DNA of 64,000 nucleotides, from contig BSWB01000005.1 of assembly GCA_033239125.1 (NCBI GenBank), positions 101,865,994 to 101,929,993 of the forward strand. Direction: 5' to 3'. The DNA comes from Fagopyrum homotropicum. Taxonomy: Eukaryota > Streptophyta > Magnoliopsida > Caryophyllales > Polygonaceae. Of this stretch, positions 42,910 to 55,116 are shown one piece after another. The first letter of the stretch is position 1; each line of letters starts with the position of its first letter. A program made the translations under genes and the position numbers. The notes under the pieces are model-generated. The model had not been told where the DNA came from and did no database searches. It saw nothing but the letters and a program-made list of their open reading frames with translations.

Positions 42910-43490
42910 ATTTTTTTATTTTTTTTCATAAACGGAAAGCGGTTAGATTGGTCTATCTCCTAGAGTTAGTCCACATAAAGCATCCTTGCGGATGAGAACA
43001 CGAAGTTCGGGATCGTCAGAAAAACAGGTGTTGGGGTTCGATATTCCCAGATGGGTCAGTTGGTCAGCAACACAGTTGGTTTCTCTGAAAATATGTTTGA
43101 TATGGACTTCGTTAAAGAAACGGAGATCCAGCCTGAAGTCGGAAATAATCATCTCGACCTCCCACGGGCAACTCCACAATCCTTAGAGTGCCTTGGACAC
43201 AAATATTATCACCCTTGATTTCGATCTTTTTAATCTTTAATATGATAGCCTCTTGTAGACCCGATTTAAGAGGATAAGTTTCAGCTTTTATTATCGAGGT
43301 AAAGTTATTTTTTGTCGCAGGTTAACAACCTCACCCTTGTGATTCTGAATCACAAAGCCGATGGATGTTATTCCCGAATCGAATTTAGATCCATCAAAGT
43401 TAAGTTTATGGAAAGCAGGTTTTGGTTTATCCCACTTAATATTATTTTTCTTCCTTTTGGAAGAGCTTGTTCAGCTTCATGTAATATCAT
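42910..43490 (-). pseudogene. 5'-truncated LINE fragment (RNase H-like tail)
   Basis: Minus-strand translation shows KLNFDGSKFDSG and IGFVIQNHKGEVVNL near 43330-43410, then an interruption, then HIKHIFRETNCVADQLTHLG near 43030-43110. This is the same RNase H tail as in the LINE ending at 17778. A T-rich stretch at 42911-42930 (poly-A on the minus strand) marks its 3' end. Stops and frameshifts are present. Confidence 0.75.
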
Positions 43491-44298
43491 ATTTTAGTTG
43501 AATGATCCGTAGTATATACTTACTAAATAACGTGATTGAAAGAAGTACGAAACCATCCTTCCGCTCCTGGCTTGAGCAAAACCTGGTTGTTTATGGGATA
43601 CTGTAGTTGGTTTGAGCATGATAGTTGTTTATGGACCAAAGATAGTATATGTTCAGCTCTACATATAAAAGATGGTATGTGCTTAGCTCTACATAAGGTT
43701 ACACAGTCAAAATAGCAGCAAATATGCCTATAGAGCTCATTGTTATCACATTGTACTGAGTTTTGAAAGGCTTGTCTTCCAATCTGTCTCGAATTGAGTT
43801 GCTAATCTATTTTCTTTTAATTAGTAACTTTTGACAAAGTTCCTAGCAATCGCTATAAGGCTAAAATGAGTACAGTTTTATCTTGAGCTCTTTGCAACCT
43901 ACAAAATCAGCCCTCATAGGAGATAATCAAGAACATCTCTTTCTCTTCATTGTGCTTCTTCTATTCAAAAAAAAAAAAAAAAAGTTTTCCACTTGTTAAC
44001 GTTAATTTACTATTAATTATGGCAAACCAAATGATATTCAAAAATAATATAAAATAACCTCCTAAAGTGTACATGGATGGAGATGGTACAAGGCACAAAG
44101 GGTGAATGATATACTCATATATCTTTTATTATTAATAATGTCTCCCGCAATACTATGTTACATTCCACCACACAAAAATTCAATGTCCTTATGACGAATT
44201 GCGCTAATCATCCACACCTTCCAAAAACTCTTCTGAATTTATTCCTGCTAAACCCTACAGGATGCTAAACTCAATGAATCACTTGCACAATTTTGATG
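43491..44298. other. Intergenic DNA and 3' flank of CPN60B
   Basis: Holds the inverted partner of the 33-nt repeat (43541-43573) and an A run at 43967-43983. The CPN60B 3' UTR probably covers about the last 200 bp before 44299. Confidence 0.5.
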
Positions 44299-47106
44299 TT
44301 AGTACCCATATCCTGAATTATCCATGGGGTTTCCGGCTGGCGCAGGCTCGGCCTCCTTGATCTCCACCACAACACAGTCTGACATCAGGAACGTCTTTGC
44401 GACTGAGGCCGCGTGTTCCAAACAGCATCTTACCACCTGAAATTTAACACAGCTGTGAGAACCAGAGACGATGATGTTTAGACAGCTCGACAAAGACTCT
44501 CGTCCATTGTTACCTTAGTAGGATCGATGATCCCAGCAGACATCAGATCTTCGTATTGCCCGGTTGCAGCATTGTAACCGTACCTTACATTGTCTGTTGA
44601 GAGTACCTGTAAGGCAATCATTTTCATATATTCGCATACAAACCCACCCTCCTCGTAAATCACAATATTATTCATCTCACAAATTGAATGAATACCTTCT
44701 CACTGACTACACTTCCATTCACACCCGCATTCTTCGCAATCAACTTAAGTGGGTAGCTCAATGCTCTCTTCACAATATCTGCTCCGACCTGCATTTGTAA
44801 TTGTAATTTCCATCACTATTCTAACACTTCTATAGTTCTATTATTAACTCCTAACACCAACCAAACAATTTTAAACTAACCCCAAAGACCACCAAAACCA
44901 GGAATTCACATAATATATATACCTTCTCTTCCTCATTTGCTAGCCCATCCTTGATGGCATCCACTTTGGATGCAAGTCTGAGCAGCGTACATCCACCACC
45001 CACTACAATTCCTTCCTCAACAGCTGCCTGAAAATGAGTAACAATGCACATCAGATGGTGCAAGTGCAGATAAGACTTCTTTTTCATACAAAAAATATTG
45101 GACAACACAATTACCTTAGTGGCATTAAGTGCATCTTCTACTCTAAGTTTCTTTTCCTTCAATTCTGTCTCCGTTTGAGCCCCAACCTACAGGAGTTCAC
45201 AGTGATAAGCATATGCTGTGAAAAAAGAAGAAAGCTAATAACATAAAATTCAGATGGTTAGTCACCTGGATCACAGCCACACCACCAGAAAGCTTAGCAA
45301 TTCTTTCATTGAGTTTTTCCTTCTCATATTCTTGGTCAGCAGCCTGTAAGAAAATATATCAGTGTTAAGAATTATAACATCCAATGTGGTCAATACACTA
45401 TGCAATTACCAATGCAATGCAGATCCGAAAATGAGTAGACAACGAAAAGATACCTCAATGAGATTCTTTATCTGTCCTACACGTTTATTGACAGCATCCT
45501 GGGTGCTTCCGTCACCCACAATTGTGGTGGAATCCTTGGTCAACACCACCTTTGCAGCATGACCCAATACCTCTTTGTCTGCTTTGTCAAGTGTCAGGCC
45601 CACCTCATCCCTGATTACAGTGCCTACATGATGACAATCAATATTACATATAGTTAAAGAGAGACGAGCGACACTTGATGAAGAGCCTACAGGGGCAAAC
45701 GAGGGAGGATAAATAATTACCTCCAGTAAGAATAGCAATATCATCAAGATATTGACTTTTCCGTTCTCCAAATCCTGGGGCCTTAAGGGCGGCAATTTTT
45801 AAAGCACCCCTGAGCCTGTTCACAACAAGAGTTGCCAAAGCTTCTTGTTCAATATCTTCTGCAATTATCAATATTGGGTATCCACCTCTAATGGCGTCTT
45901 CCAATATGGTGATCAGGTCCCTAGCATTTGTAATCTTTTTGTCAACTAGCAACAACTGCAAGGGTAACATTACATGTTGAATTTACACCATACATATATT
46001 AGAAATAATGTAACACAAAGCTCCGCTGCTAATAATCAAATTTGGAGGGGGAAGTACCTTGCAGTTCTCATACTCAACAGACATTTTCTCACTGTCAGTC
46101 ACAAAGTAAGGGGAGATGTAACCCCGGTCGAACTGCATACCTTCGACCACATATAGACTGTTCTCAGCACTTTTACCCTCTTCAAGGGTGACGACGCCTC
46201 TCCTTCCCACTCTACTCATGGCCTCAGCTATCATACTACCAATTTCATTGTTGTTACCGGCACTGACAGCCGCGACATCAGCAAGCTCACTATCTTCAAC
46301 CTCCTTAGACATCAACTTGAGCTCTGCTACCAAAGCTTTAGCAGTCTTCTCAATGCCCCTAGTGATAAGGACTGGGTTTGCACCAGCTGCAACAACCTTG
46401 ACACCCTCAGCAATAAGACCCTGTGCTAGTACCACCGAAGTAGTAGTGCCGTCTCCTGCCAAATCATTGGTCTTAGCTGCTGCCTGTCGCACCAATTTGG
46501 CACCTATGTTTTCCACTGGATCCTCCAACTCAACCTGTTGATGACCAAAGTATCAAGATACATCATTATTAAGAATTAAGCCAGAGTAGATTTCCTGACA
46601 CTACAATAATGAAATTTATGGAGCAACTAGAGAGCTTACCTCCTTGGCAACAGTAACACCGTCATTAACAATTTTAGGAGAGCCGTATTTGCTTTCAAGA
46701 ACAACATTTCTGCCCTTTGGGCCAAGAGTGACCCCAACCAGGTCGGCAAGCTTGTTCACTCCGCTCTAAATAATTAAAAATAAATAAACAAAGTGAAATT
46801 GGGCAAACATAAGCAAAATGATTATTTACTGGCTACTAAAGCAACACATCAAAGGAGGTGTAGGTAACTAAGGTAAGTGTATCTGACTTGGAGTTTCTTG
46901 ATAGCAGAGCCGTCCTTGTTGAAGTAGAGCTCTTTGGCCATGGCATTGATTCTGGAACTGGATGGGCGGGTAGTTCGATTTCTACGGAGGGTAAGATTAG
47001 AAGTGCGGGAAGGGAGATTAGAGCAGATGGAGGTGAAGGATGACAACTTCTCAGGGGCGGCCATGGACCCAACTGAGGTCATGCTGCTTAATAGGGCTGA
47101 AGCCAT
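44299..47106 (-). CDS. CPN60B: Chloroplast chaperonin 60 subunit beta (RuBisCO-binding protein beta)
   Basis: ATP-dependent folding chaperonin of the chloroplast stroma that assists RuBisCO large subunit assembly, together with the alpha subunit. Eleven coding exons on the minus strand: 47106-46888, 46765-46640, 46534-46058, 45955-45721, 45623-45454, 45343-45266, 45186-45115, 45027-44923, 44788-44696, 44606-44514, 44436-44299. All junctions are GT-AG and in frame; total 1806 nt, 601 aa, the normal length. The first ~55 residues are Ser/Thr/Arg-rich with few acids, as in a transit peptide. The GroEL signature GDGTTT lies near residues 142-147, VVGGGC in exon 8, and the C-terminus ends NSGYGY. 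No defect seen. Confidence 0.97.
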
Positions 47107-47163
47107 GCTCAGGAAATTTGCGCAAATTTGGAAACTAAACGGAACACAAACACAAAAAACTTA

Positions 47164-47256
47164 AGAAATAACAATAAAATGAACAAATCATCAAAAAAGC
47201 TCCAGTACTCCAGTAGTAAGCATACTAAAAATGTAAAAAGAAAGTGCAAATTACCA
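47164..47256 (-). other. Possible 5' UTR intron of CPN60B
   Basis: On the minus strand a donor-like ATTG/GTAATT near 47256 and an acceptor-like TTTCTTAAG near 47164 bracket a T-rich stretch just upstream of the coding start. The leader exon would lie at about 47257-47480. Only a transcript could confirm it. Confidence 0.35.
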
Positions 47257-47499
47257 ATGAAATCGAAGGGGTGAGCTCGCGGTCACCGACGTTGCTGCGA
47301 GGAAACGAAGAACGAAGGATTGAAGAACTGCGAGGGAGAGAGTGGGGATGTGGATATGGTATAAGCTGTGAAACTGTCAAAGAGGATGATGAGGAATTAG
47401 GTTTAAAAATGGGCAAAACGCTGTGTTTAGGCCTCTCAATATTCTCCTTTGTAAGCCGTTGGATCCTATATGGGGACATCCGAGGAAAACTCTAGAACT

Positions 47500-49990
47500 T
47501 TGTGTTTTCATTACAAGATAAAAAAAATTTATGTATATTAAAGCATAAACTTCTATTTTGACGTGTCAACGTTATATTTTTCGAAGTTCAAAAAAATTAT
47601 TTTGATTAGTTATTTCTATATTTTTTTCATAAATATTTAAAATTTTATAATTGTTAATTAAAGTTATACCTCCACTTTTTTTATCCAAAGTTTTGTCCAA
47701 TTTATCGTCAAAAGGAATAAATAATTACTTAGCAATTCATTCATTCATCATTTATTTATAAATATATATACTAACATGATAATAAATCTAACCCTTAATT
47801 TTCAAAACCCTTACAATGTGTAGGTATTACACTAGTAGAGTCATTATATGAGTCAAAATATTCGAATTCTAATAGGGGGGAAAAAAAAGATAGTTTTAAC
47901 TAGAGTAACTTGTAAATGAGTAGAATATTAAAACTTTTAAAGTTTAGTGAAAATTTTAGGCGCTGAAGAGAGCTAAAGTATGAGCCTTAAATTTGGTAAT
48001 AAATACAAGACCCGCTACAATGTAGGAGATGAGATGAAAGACAAACAATAGGGAACAAACACATAAAGCAATTACATAATCCAAATCACTATGAAATGCA
48101 TATATTATAAATCTTAATCGGCAATTCCATAATATAAAATGTAAGTCATAGTCATTTAAAAGACAATGTTGTTCGATTGTCATGTGGCCAGTTTTGTCAC
48201 CCATTTATTGTCACGTACTCAAGACAACGTCTTTGCTTCACATCGAATTCAGCATGGAGGTATGAAAGCTAGACTGTCACTTGAAGACGTCATCACCTTG
48301 AAGAACATATAGCAAATGAATACTTCAAACACTATCATAACTTATGCAAACAAACATCGTATACATGGAATAAATCGAACATCATAGATCAATGATATTG
48401 GGCTCACTAGACCCTGGAACAGGTAGAATTAGCCAAACATACCTGATACAAACTCCAAAGCTTTATTTATGCTCTAAAATGAAGACCGGTCGAACGACCT
48501 ATAGGTCAGTTGAGCGCTCTGTCTAGAAGAAAAGCGACATAAGTGAAAGTAAATTGCAAATGAAATATCTAACCTAATGGTTAAAAAGCCTTATTTATAG
48601 GTCAAGGGATAGCCTAAAAACCCTAGATCTCCTCAATATTATCTTCTAACAATATAAGATCAAATATAAAAGATCAAACGTTCAACTACACGGGCCAGAA
48701 GTCTAGCCCATATAAAATACATAAGGGAAAGAAGATAAGACGTCGAAGCAAGTAGGTTGAACGACCTCTTGGGCCAAAGTTGTGGGTTTGGTCCATAATT
48801 GCTCCAAGACATTCCTTACATTGACGGGAGGTCATTTCAAGGTCTTGTGCAGAAGATAGGGAGGGAGGGAGGTCGTGCAACCTCAAGTGTGATCGGGTTT
48901 TTTTTCCCGATGTTCTTTACTTCATTCTCGGATCTCATTCACTTCTGTCTTAACCCTGACTTATTTGACCATAGGGAAATCCTTAGTGTGTATGAGGTCA
49001 TTTTGATTCATATGTGTCATTTTTACTCCGTAAATGCCTAGATAGCTTGTAGTTACATAAATCAACCGGTAGATCTCCAAAACAACAATCGAAGACCAAT
49101 AAGATATGTCATTTAGCCCAGAAGAGGTAGGGAATGAAATAACAAGGTGATGGGAAAAGACGCTAAAATGAGTGTTATCAGGTGTGTTTATAGATGAGAT
49201 AAACATGAATATGTCAAAGTTCGGCTCATTTTGCTATAACAACATCATATGGTTATTATTCAACTACTCGGATTGGCGTAGAAAAAACTCGGTTTGAGTT
49301 CGTTCACTTTCTAAAGAAGAAGGTGAACACAATCGGATAGAACCAAGGTTATGAAACCTTTACTCTATTTGTGTTTACCCGATATTCGAATGAGATCTTT
49401 GTTGTCACCTCCAAGGAAAACCTAAGATTTGTCAATACTTGACTTGTCTAAACAAGTATGCCCTAACTCACCATGCAGCAAGATATATTCAAGGTCCCTC
49501 GACTAAAGTAACCACATACCCCTCCTAATACTCGGGAACTAATTCGAAATTGAAAATAGAGAAAGAGGTGTGGAGAAGGTGATTTTGTTCTGTCAAGAAC
49601 AAACATTAGTAAAATGAATTGACTAATGGAAAAGAGACTAGAAGATGATTTTAGTATCAATCCCGATTGATTGAGTCAAACTTTAGCCTACAATGAGAAC
49701 AAAACCAATTATCAACTAGGGTTTAAGGTTCAATCCTCTTTAATCATGTAACTACAAAACAAACATTAATATAACAAAGGAAAATATAGAAGGCTTGCAT
49801 ACCGAATTCAATTAGATCGACTAAACTAAGTATCAAACTTGAGGCTCGAAAAAAGAAGGTGAACACATCTGGTTAAGGTCGATAACAACGGCACAAGAGG
49901 GAAACAAATGCGAATTTTATTAGGTCTTGGATAATTGATCATTACAAGCAACTAATGCACAATATTAATCAGTTTTAAGGTGATAATTAT
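47500..49990. other. Intergenic DNA with unidentified repeat remnants
   Basis: AT-rich throughout. Around 48480-48780 there are GGTCGAACGACCTATAGGTC and GTTGAACGACCT words, a pattern seen in some long LTRs, but no ends, PBS or coding domain could be found. No supported gene. Confidence 0.45.
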
Positions 49991-50049
49991 AATGAATAAT
50001 GACCTATATATAATCCTCTAAGGAGGTGTGACCACCTGCTAATGGATAA

Positions 50050-50525
50050 GATTAAAACACTAATGGATAATTAAAAACTAATAAATGATAAAATAATAAG
50101 AAGATAAACTAGAATTGTACAACATCAACCTTGATCTTTCAAGAAAATAAAATAGCGAAATGAGGATTAAAACAAACTTGATCGAAATTAATCGAAACGG
50201 GATTATTAATTCGGAAAACTTTTTCGAAATTTTCCGTAAAAATAAAATACGGAATATATATACAAAATATATACTCAAAAAATATAAATTACGATATGGA
50301 ACTCGTTCTCGTAAAATACTGACGAGATTGATATAATAATTTAAACACGGATGATAAAATATATAAATATATATTTATATATACTTATAAAAATATATTT
50401 ATATATACTTATAAAATTTAATTTAAGTCGTAAAAATACTCGTAAAAATAATTAAGCTGTTAAAATATTAATAAAAATACGGAAAAATATTTATACTTAA
50501 CGCGCAAAAAATTTGGGGCGTTTCA
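50050..50525 (-). repeat. LTR fragment related to the chromovirus-like family
   Basis: On the minus strand it starts TGAAACGCCCCAAATTTTTT at 50525, close to the TGTAACGCCCCAAATTTTAG start of the long LTRs. It continues with similar AT-rich words (TTTTCCGTA, GATCAAGTTTGTTTTAAT against GATCGAGTTTATTTAAT). The splice-like module and PBS are not present, so only the first few hundred bases remain. Confidence 0.6.
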
Positions 50526-50586
50526 CTTTGGAACTCATCCATCCTAAGGTGGGATACGACACACCTCTAATCTGACCTAAAAAGGT

Positions 50587-50609
50587 GTATATATATATAT
50601 ATATATATA
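50587..50609 (+). repeat. (TA)n microsatellite
   Basis: Uninterrupted TA dinucleotides just downstream of the LTR fragment. Confidence 0.9.
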
Positions 50610-50689
50610 AATGTATAATGTTTGGATCAAACATATGACGGACTCAAGAAGCTCAACTCATAAACATAAGATAAAATAGGAGAAAATAC

Positions 50690-50965
50690 AACTTCACCAA
50701 AACAACAACGGCGATACGGACACCAAAATAAGATGTGGTTGTGTTGTCAACAACACAAAAAACATCAAACACACTAGTGATTGTGCTATCAACAACACTA
50801 CAAACACCCAACCATGGATGTTAACGATGTCAACAACACCAAAAACACAAAAATAAGCGGTGTTGATGTTGTCAACACCACTAGAACAACAAAATAATGT
50901 TTTTTTTTATGTGATGTCTACACTTCAACAATACCATAACACCAAAAAAAATGTGTATATGTGTT
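50690..50965 (+). repeat. Degenerate GTTGTCAACAACAC repeats
   Basis: Five related short inverted motifs at about 50735, 50788, 50829, 50865 and 50960, such as GTGTTGTCAACAACAC and GTGCTATCAACAACAC, joined by A-rich and C/A-rich spacers. Each could form a small stem. No coding frame. Lies just upstream of the decayed LINE. Confidence 0.6.
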
Positions 50966-51029
50966 ATCAATAGCACAAATATTAGAAAAAAACAAAAAAA
51001 TACTTATTATGCAAAAGAAGTGAATTGAT

Positions 51030-54000
51030 CAATTTCCAAAATAGGTTTTGGAGCCAACTGCGAATACGACTCATATAAAACTAGTAGACCAAAATACAAA
51101 ATACCACCATACATCGGTATGTGGAAGAAGGAGCGAAATTGTAATTAAAGAAATTACCATGGATGGTGGGGTCAACATAAATGACCCAAGGTTAATCAAG
51201 CAAGAATTTTGTAAGGACTTTATTAAAAGATTCAAAGGCTCGTACCCTAGTGGAATTGACCTGAAATCACAATTATCATGAATGACACGTGAAATAACCG
51301 CGAATGACAACAAATTCCTAACCAGGACAATCTTAAATAACAAAATAACACAATTTATGTTTAACATAATTAGTGACAATTCTTTAGGATCTAGAGAGAT
51401 GTCATTAGGTTTTTACCAAAAATAATTAGAAACAATTTGGTTTACTAGACTTTTTCTAGTTTTGTGTTTAGTAAATGTACCTCTTGAGAGAAGAGTGTGT
51501 AGAATTTGAGAATAAATACAAAATGTTGGGATATATTTACTTAATTGAAATATTAAAAAGCCTAGTTACTACTATAGTTTTTCAAATAGGCCTAGTTACC
51601 AAAATTGCCCAAAATATTAACACATTGTTGGCCCAACAGTAACTTGTGCAATTAAAAATTCTTCAAAATCGGGAAAATGCTAAAATAGATCAATCACACA
51701 TTTATAACACTACTCCCCCAAAAGAAAAACCCAACAACAACAAACCACTACCGACCAATCAGTCTTATGCCACAATATATAAAACAATCTAAAAAAATAA
51801 TAGCCGAGAGATTGAAAATGATTGTAAATAATGTAATACACACCCTACAAGGAGCATTTGTGACAACAAAAAAAAGTGATCCAAGACAACACCTAATTGC
51901 ATATGAAATATTCCATTAATTTAGGCTTAGAAAAGAGAAGGAAAGATAAGCGTCAATTAATTGGATATGGAAAAAAATATATGACAAAATAGAATGGAAC
52001 TATATAATTTAAATATTACAAAAATTCAATTTTAATGATAAATTCATTGGCTGGATCAAGGAATGCATAGCGTTATCTTTTTCAACTATAGTTATTAACA
52101 ACACAACATAAATATTCCTCTTTGAAAGAGAACCGCGACAAGGGGATCCCATATCCCATATCTTTCAAACTAGGGGTGGAAGTCCTCACGAGGAACCTAC
52201 AAAAACAAAGTAATGAGAGCAAGGGTCATTCACATTACACGAAATGGAATTGTCATTCCATTCTTGACATTCGCCGATGATATTATCATGTTGACAAAAG
52301 AAACCCAAGGAGCATGTCAAAGAACACATGCATAACAATCATCGAAATGGAAAGCTAATTCGCTATCACATGAGGGTATATCGCTATTAATTAAACCAAA
52401 CATCAAGGCAAAACTTGTTTCATTATGCAATCTTTTTTTTTCTCCCGTTACACATGCATAACAATATAGATAGGGTAAATAGACATTTATATGAGAATAA
52501 AGGAACAAAAAGTACACCTCGCGAAGGATGGGATGAAATTTGTAAACCTAAAGAACAAGGGGGCAATGAATAAGAAATTCTAAAGACACTAACATCGCTC
52601 TACCATATAAACTTCTATGAAAGGTATTAGTAGAACCAGTGTGGGTAAAAGTCGTTTATGAAAAGTGATTAAAGAACAAAAGTCTATTAGATTATATTCC
52701 TAAAGGAAACAAATCGTGGAAATGGAAAAAGTTATTAAGCCTATACGGAAATTTTAAAAAAAGGTCTAGATGGAAAGTGGAAACGGAGAGTTTATAAAAG
52801 TTTGGACTGACAATTGGATTTTTCCAAATCTGATTATCGAGATGACCCCCTAACAAAAACATTAATTATGACCTTAGGGTTTGCAACCTAATTTTCGCAA
52901 ACAAAACATGGGACATGGAAAAAATCATGAACATTCTTAGGAAATATATCCCGAAAATCCGTAATTTCTGAAATTGAAACATTACATATCCTAGATAATA
53001 AATTTACAAACAAACTTTATTGGACACTAGACAAATATGGATGGTTCTCTACAAAAGGCGGTTGTGGATTTGTTGTATGAAGAAAAACAAATGAGGAATG
53101 ATGACTGCTCTTGGATATGACATATGAACATCCCACTAAAAATCATGAATTTCTTATGGAAAATCACAAAAAGGCTTACAAACGAAGGAGAAGTTAAGAG
53201 CCCAAAACATAGCAGTTCCATTTGGAATGTGTCTTTTGTAACCATAGCCTGGAAGACCTGGGGCACTTGCTAACAAAGTGACCGATGACAAAACAAACAG
53301 TTACAAAAGTACTACCAACCACGGATAATGTTATCAATGCAATCAATTGGAACCCTTACCAACCAAGTGACACGTTAAACTTCTTAAAAATTATCTTGAA
53401 GGAGATCTTTTAACGGTTTTTTGCTTGGTGGAGTAACCATACTATTTTTAAAGGTGATGACTTCATACGCAAGAATATCATTAAGGAGTTTATTTTATTC
53501 TACGTCAATACATGGATGGGATCCAAGAAAGAAGATGAACATGATGTCCCAAGTAAGAAACTACCTCATAGTAGACAGAAGATGAGGAATATAAAATGGA
53601 ACGACCGAATAAAGACATCATGAAACTTAATGTGGATGGATCAAGAACAAGTAATGGGTCAACCTCTTTTGGTTTCATTATAAGAGACCACAATGCAAAA
53701 GTCATTTCATTGAACTGTGGAAAACTTCCAAAATTATTGGTGGATGAAACAAAAGCCCGTGCATTTTTAAAAGGGCTTAGAAGGTCTTAAAATGTCTTAA
53801 AAGGTCAAGAAAACTAGGCATAGTGAAAGTGGAAATTGAGGGGGCAACCTCAATGTGATCAATTGTGTCACGTGAACGAGAATACCTCCATGACAAGAAG
53901 AAATACTAATTTGTGATATTTTGTTCCATTATTTGTTTGAGGAGGTCGGAAGCGAGCATATTTGTAAGGAAGTCAACACTGTGATCGATGCCCTTTCTAC

Positions 54001-54040
54001 CTTAGGCCATTTAGACATTGCTACCAACGTTGATGCAGTA
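51030..54040 (+). pseudogene. Second decayed L1-type LINE
   Basis: Fragments in LINE ORF2 order: KLVDQNTKYHH near 51070 and RFKG near 51230 (endonuclease-RT linker), a DMEKNIYDKIEW-like stretch near 51965 and RQGDP near 52135 (RT), FADD at 52270-52281 (RT catalytic site), a zinc-binding-like part near 52520-52560, and an RNase H-like tail with LNVDGSRTSNGSTSFGFIIR near 53630 and EVNTVIDALSTLGHLD near 53970. Many stops and indels; more decayed than the LINE at 13.7-17.8 kb. A MITE-like repeat is inserted at 51424-51615. Confidence 0.75.
51424..51615 (-). repeat. Dispersed MITE-like repeat, copy 2 (within LINE)
   Basis: The reverse complement aligns by eye to 21349-21500: GGGCAATTTTGGTAACTAG at one end and GAAAAAGTCTAGTAAACC at the other, with small indels between. 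It interrupts the decayed LINE and so is younger than the LINE insertion. Confidence 0.65.
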
Positions 54041-54480
54041 GAGTGTGTAATATTGAAAACAAAGCGAGTAGCAGATAATTGAGCCGGTACATGAGACAAA
54101 CTACTCGGGCTCGGCTTGAGTCTAAATGGTCGGAAGCGAGCATATTTGGGGTAATGTTGTATAATTTCTATTATAGTGGGTAGTTAAGTGTAAAGTTTAT
54201 GCAGTAGAGATGCTTTTGTGTAATATTGAAAACAAGGCGAGTAGCAAATAATTGAGCCGATACATGAGACAAACTACTCGGGCTCGGCTTGTGTTCGACT
54301 CTTCAAAAGCTCGGCTCAGAATCAACTCGTTTATAAACGAGCCGAACTTGAACATGTCAATACTTGACTTATTCGAAGTTCAGCATGTTCGTCTAAAAAT
54401 AACATTATTTTAGACGAACTATTCGAACTCGAATCACTTTTAAGGAGCCGAGCTTTAAACTCATTTGACTCGCATAACAC
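54041..54480 (+). repeat. Tandem duplication and GCTCGGCT-type repeat
   Basis: About 54035-54120 and 54205-54297 share TAATATTGAAAACAA, GCGAGTAGCA and ACATGAGACAAACTACTCGG. The following part (54300-54470) has AGCTCGGCT and ACGAGCCGAAC words in opposite orientation, as in common plant foldback repeats. No gene. Confidence 0.6.
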
Positions 54481-54779
54481 CTCTAGCGAAGAATCCTTTG
54501 ATACGAGGGAAGCACGTGAAAAGGACGTCTGTATTTGATAGGAAGGGGGGACCCGGCAGGCGGAAGGGCATCTCCAAGTCCAACTAGTTATACTGACCTT
54601 TCACGCTCTTCAGAACCGCGTGTACACACACGCCAACGGGAAAAAAGAAGAAGTACGCAAATATCAAGTATCCCAAACATAAGCAGCCGTCACCGTGATT
54701 GTGGAGGGTTAGGGTTTCCTCACAAAATTAAATTTCCTTGGATGGCCGTTTGGGTATTTAACGAGGCCGACGAACTGGA

Positions 54780-55116
54780 TCAATGAATCTCCTCCTCCGC
54801 CCCAACACCGCGGAACCTACCCTGCTCTCTCTCTCATTCTCCTTCTTCCCCAATCATACATTCTTGCAGCAGCAAAATCAAATTCAAATCCAGAAGCAAT
54901 TTGCATTCTCTATCGTTTTCTGGAAACACTTTCGTTGTTTCTGAGAACAGGCAGAAAACAAAAACGAAGTTTCAGGCTTCATTGCAACGCTGACAACCGC
55001 ACAAACGAGCAAAGACGATTTCCCTACGGAGTTTAACGCTGGAGAGAGTCCATACATTTTTCTCCCTCCATCGTTATTATCTAGGGCACCGGAGATCTCT
55101 CAGCATCTGAAAAGAC
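54780..55116 (+). promoter_or_regulatory. Leader region of the PP1 gene
   Basis: Pyrimidine-rich stretch with CTCTCTCTCTC near 54822 and CTTCTTCC near 54842, typical of plant 5' UTRs, ending in AAAGAC before the ATG. Transcription start not determined. Confidence 0.45.
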
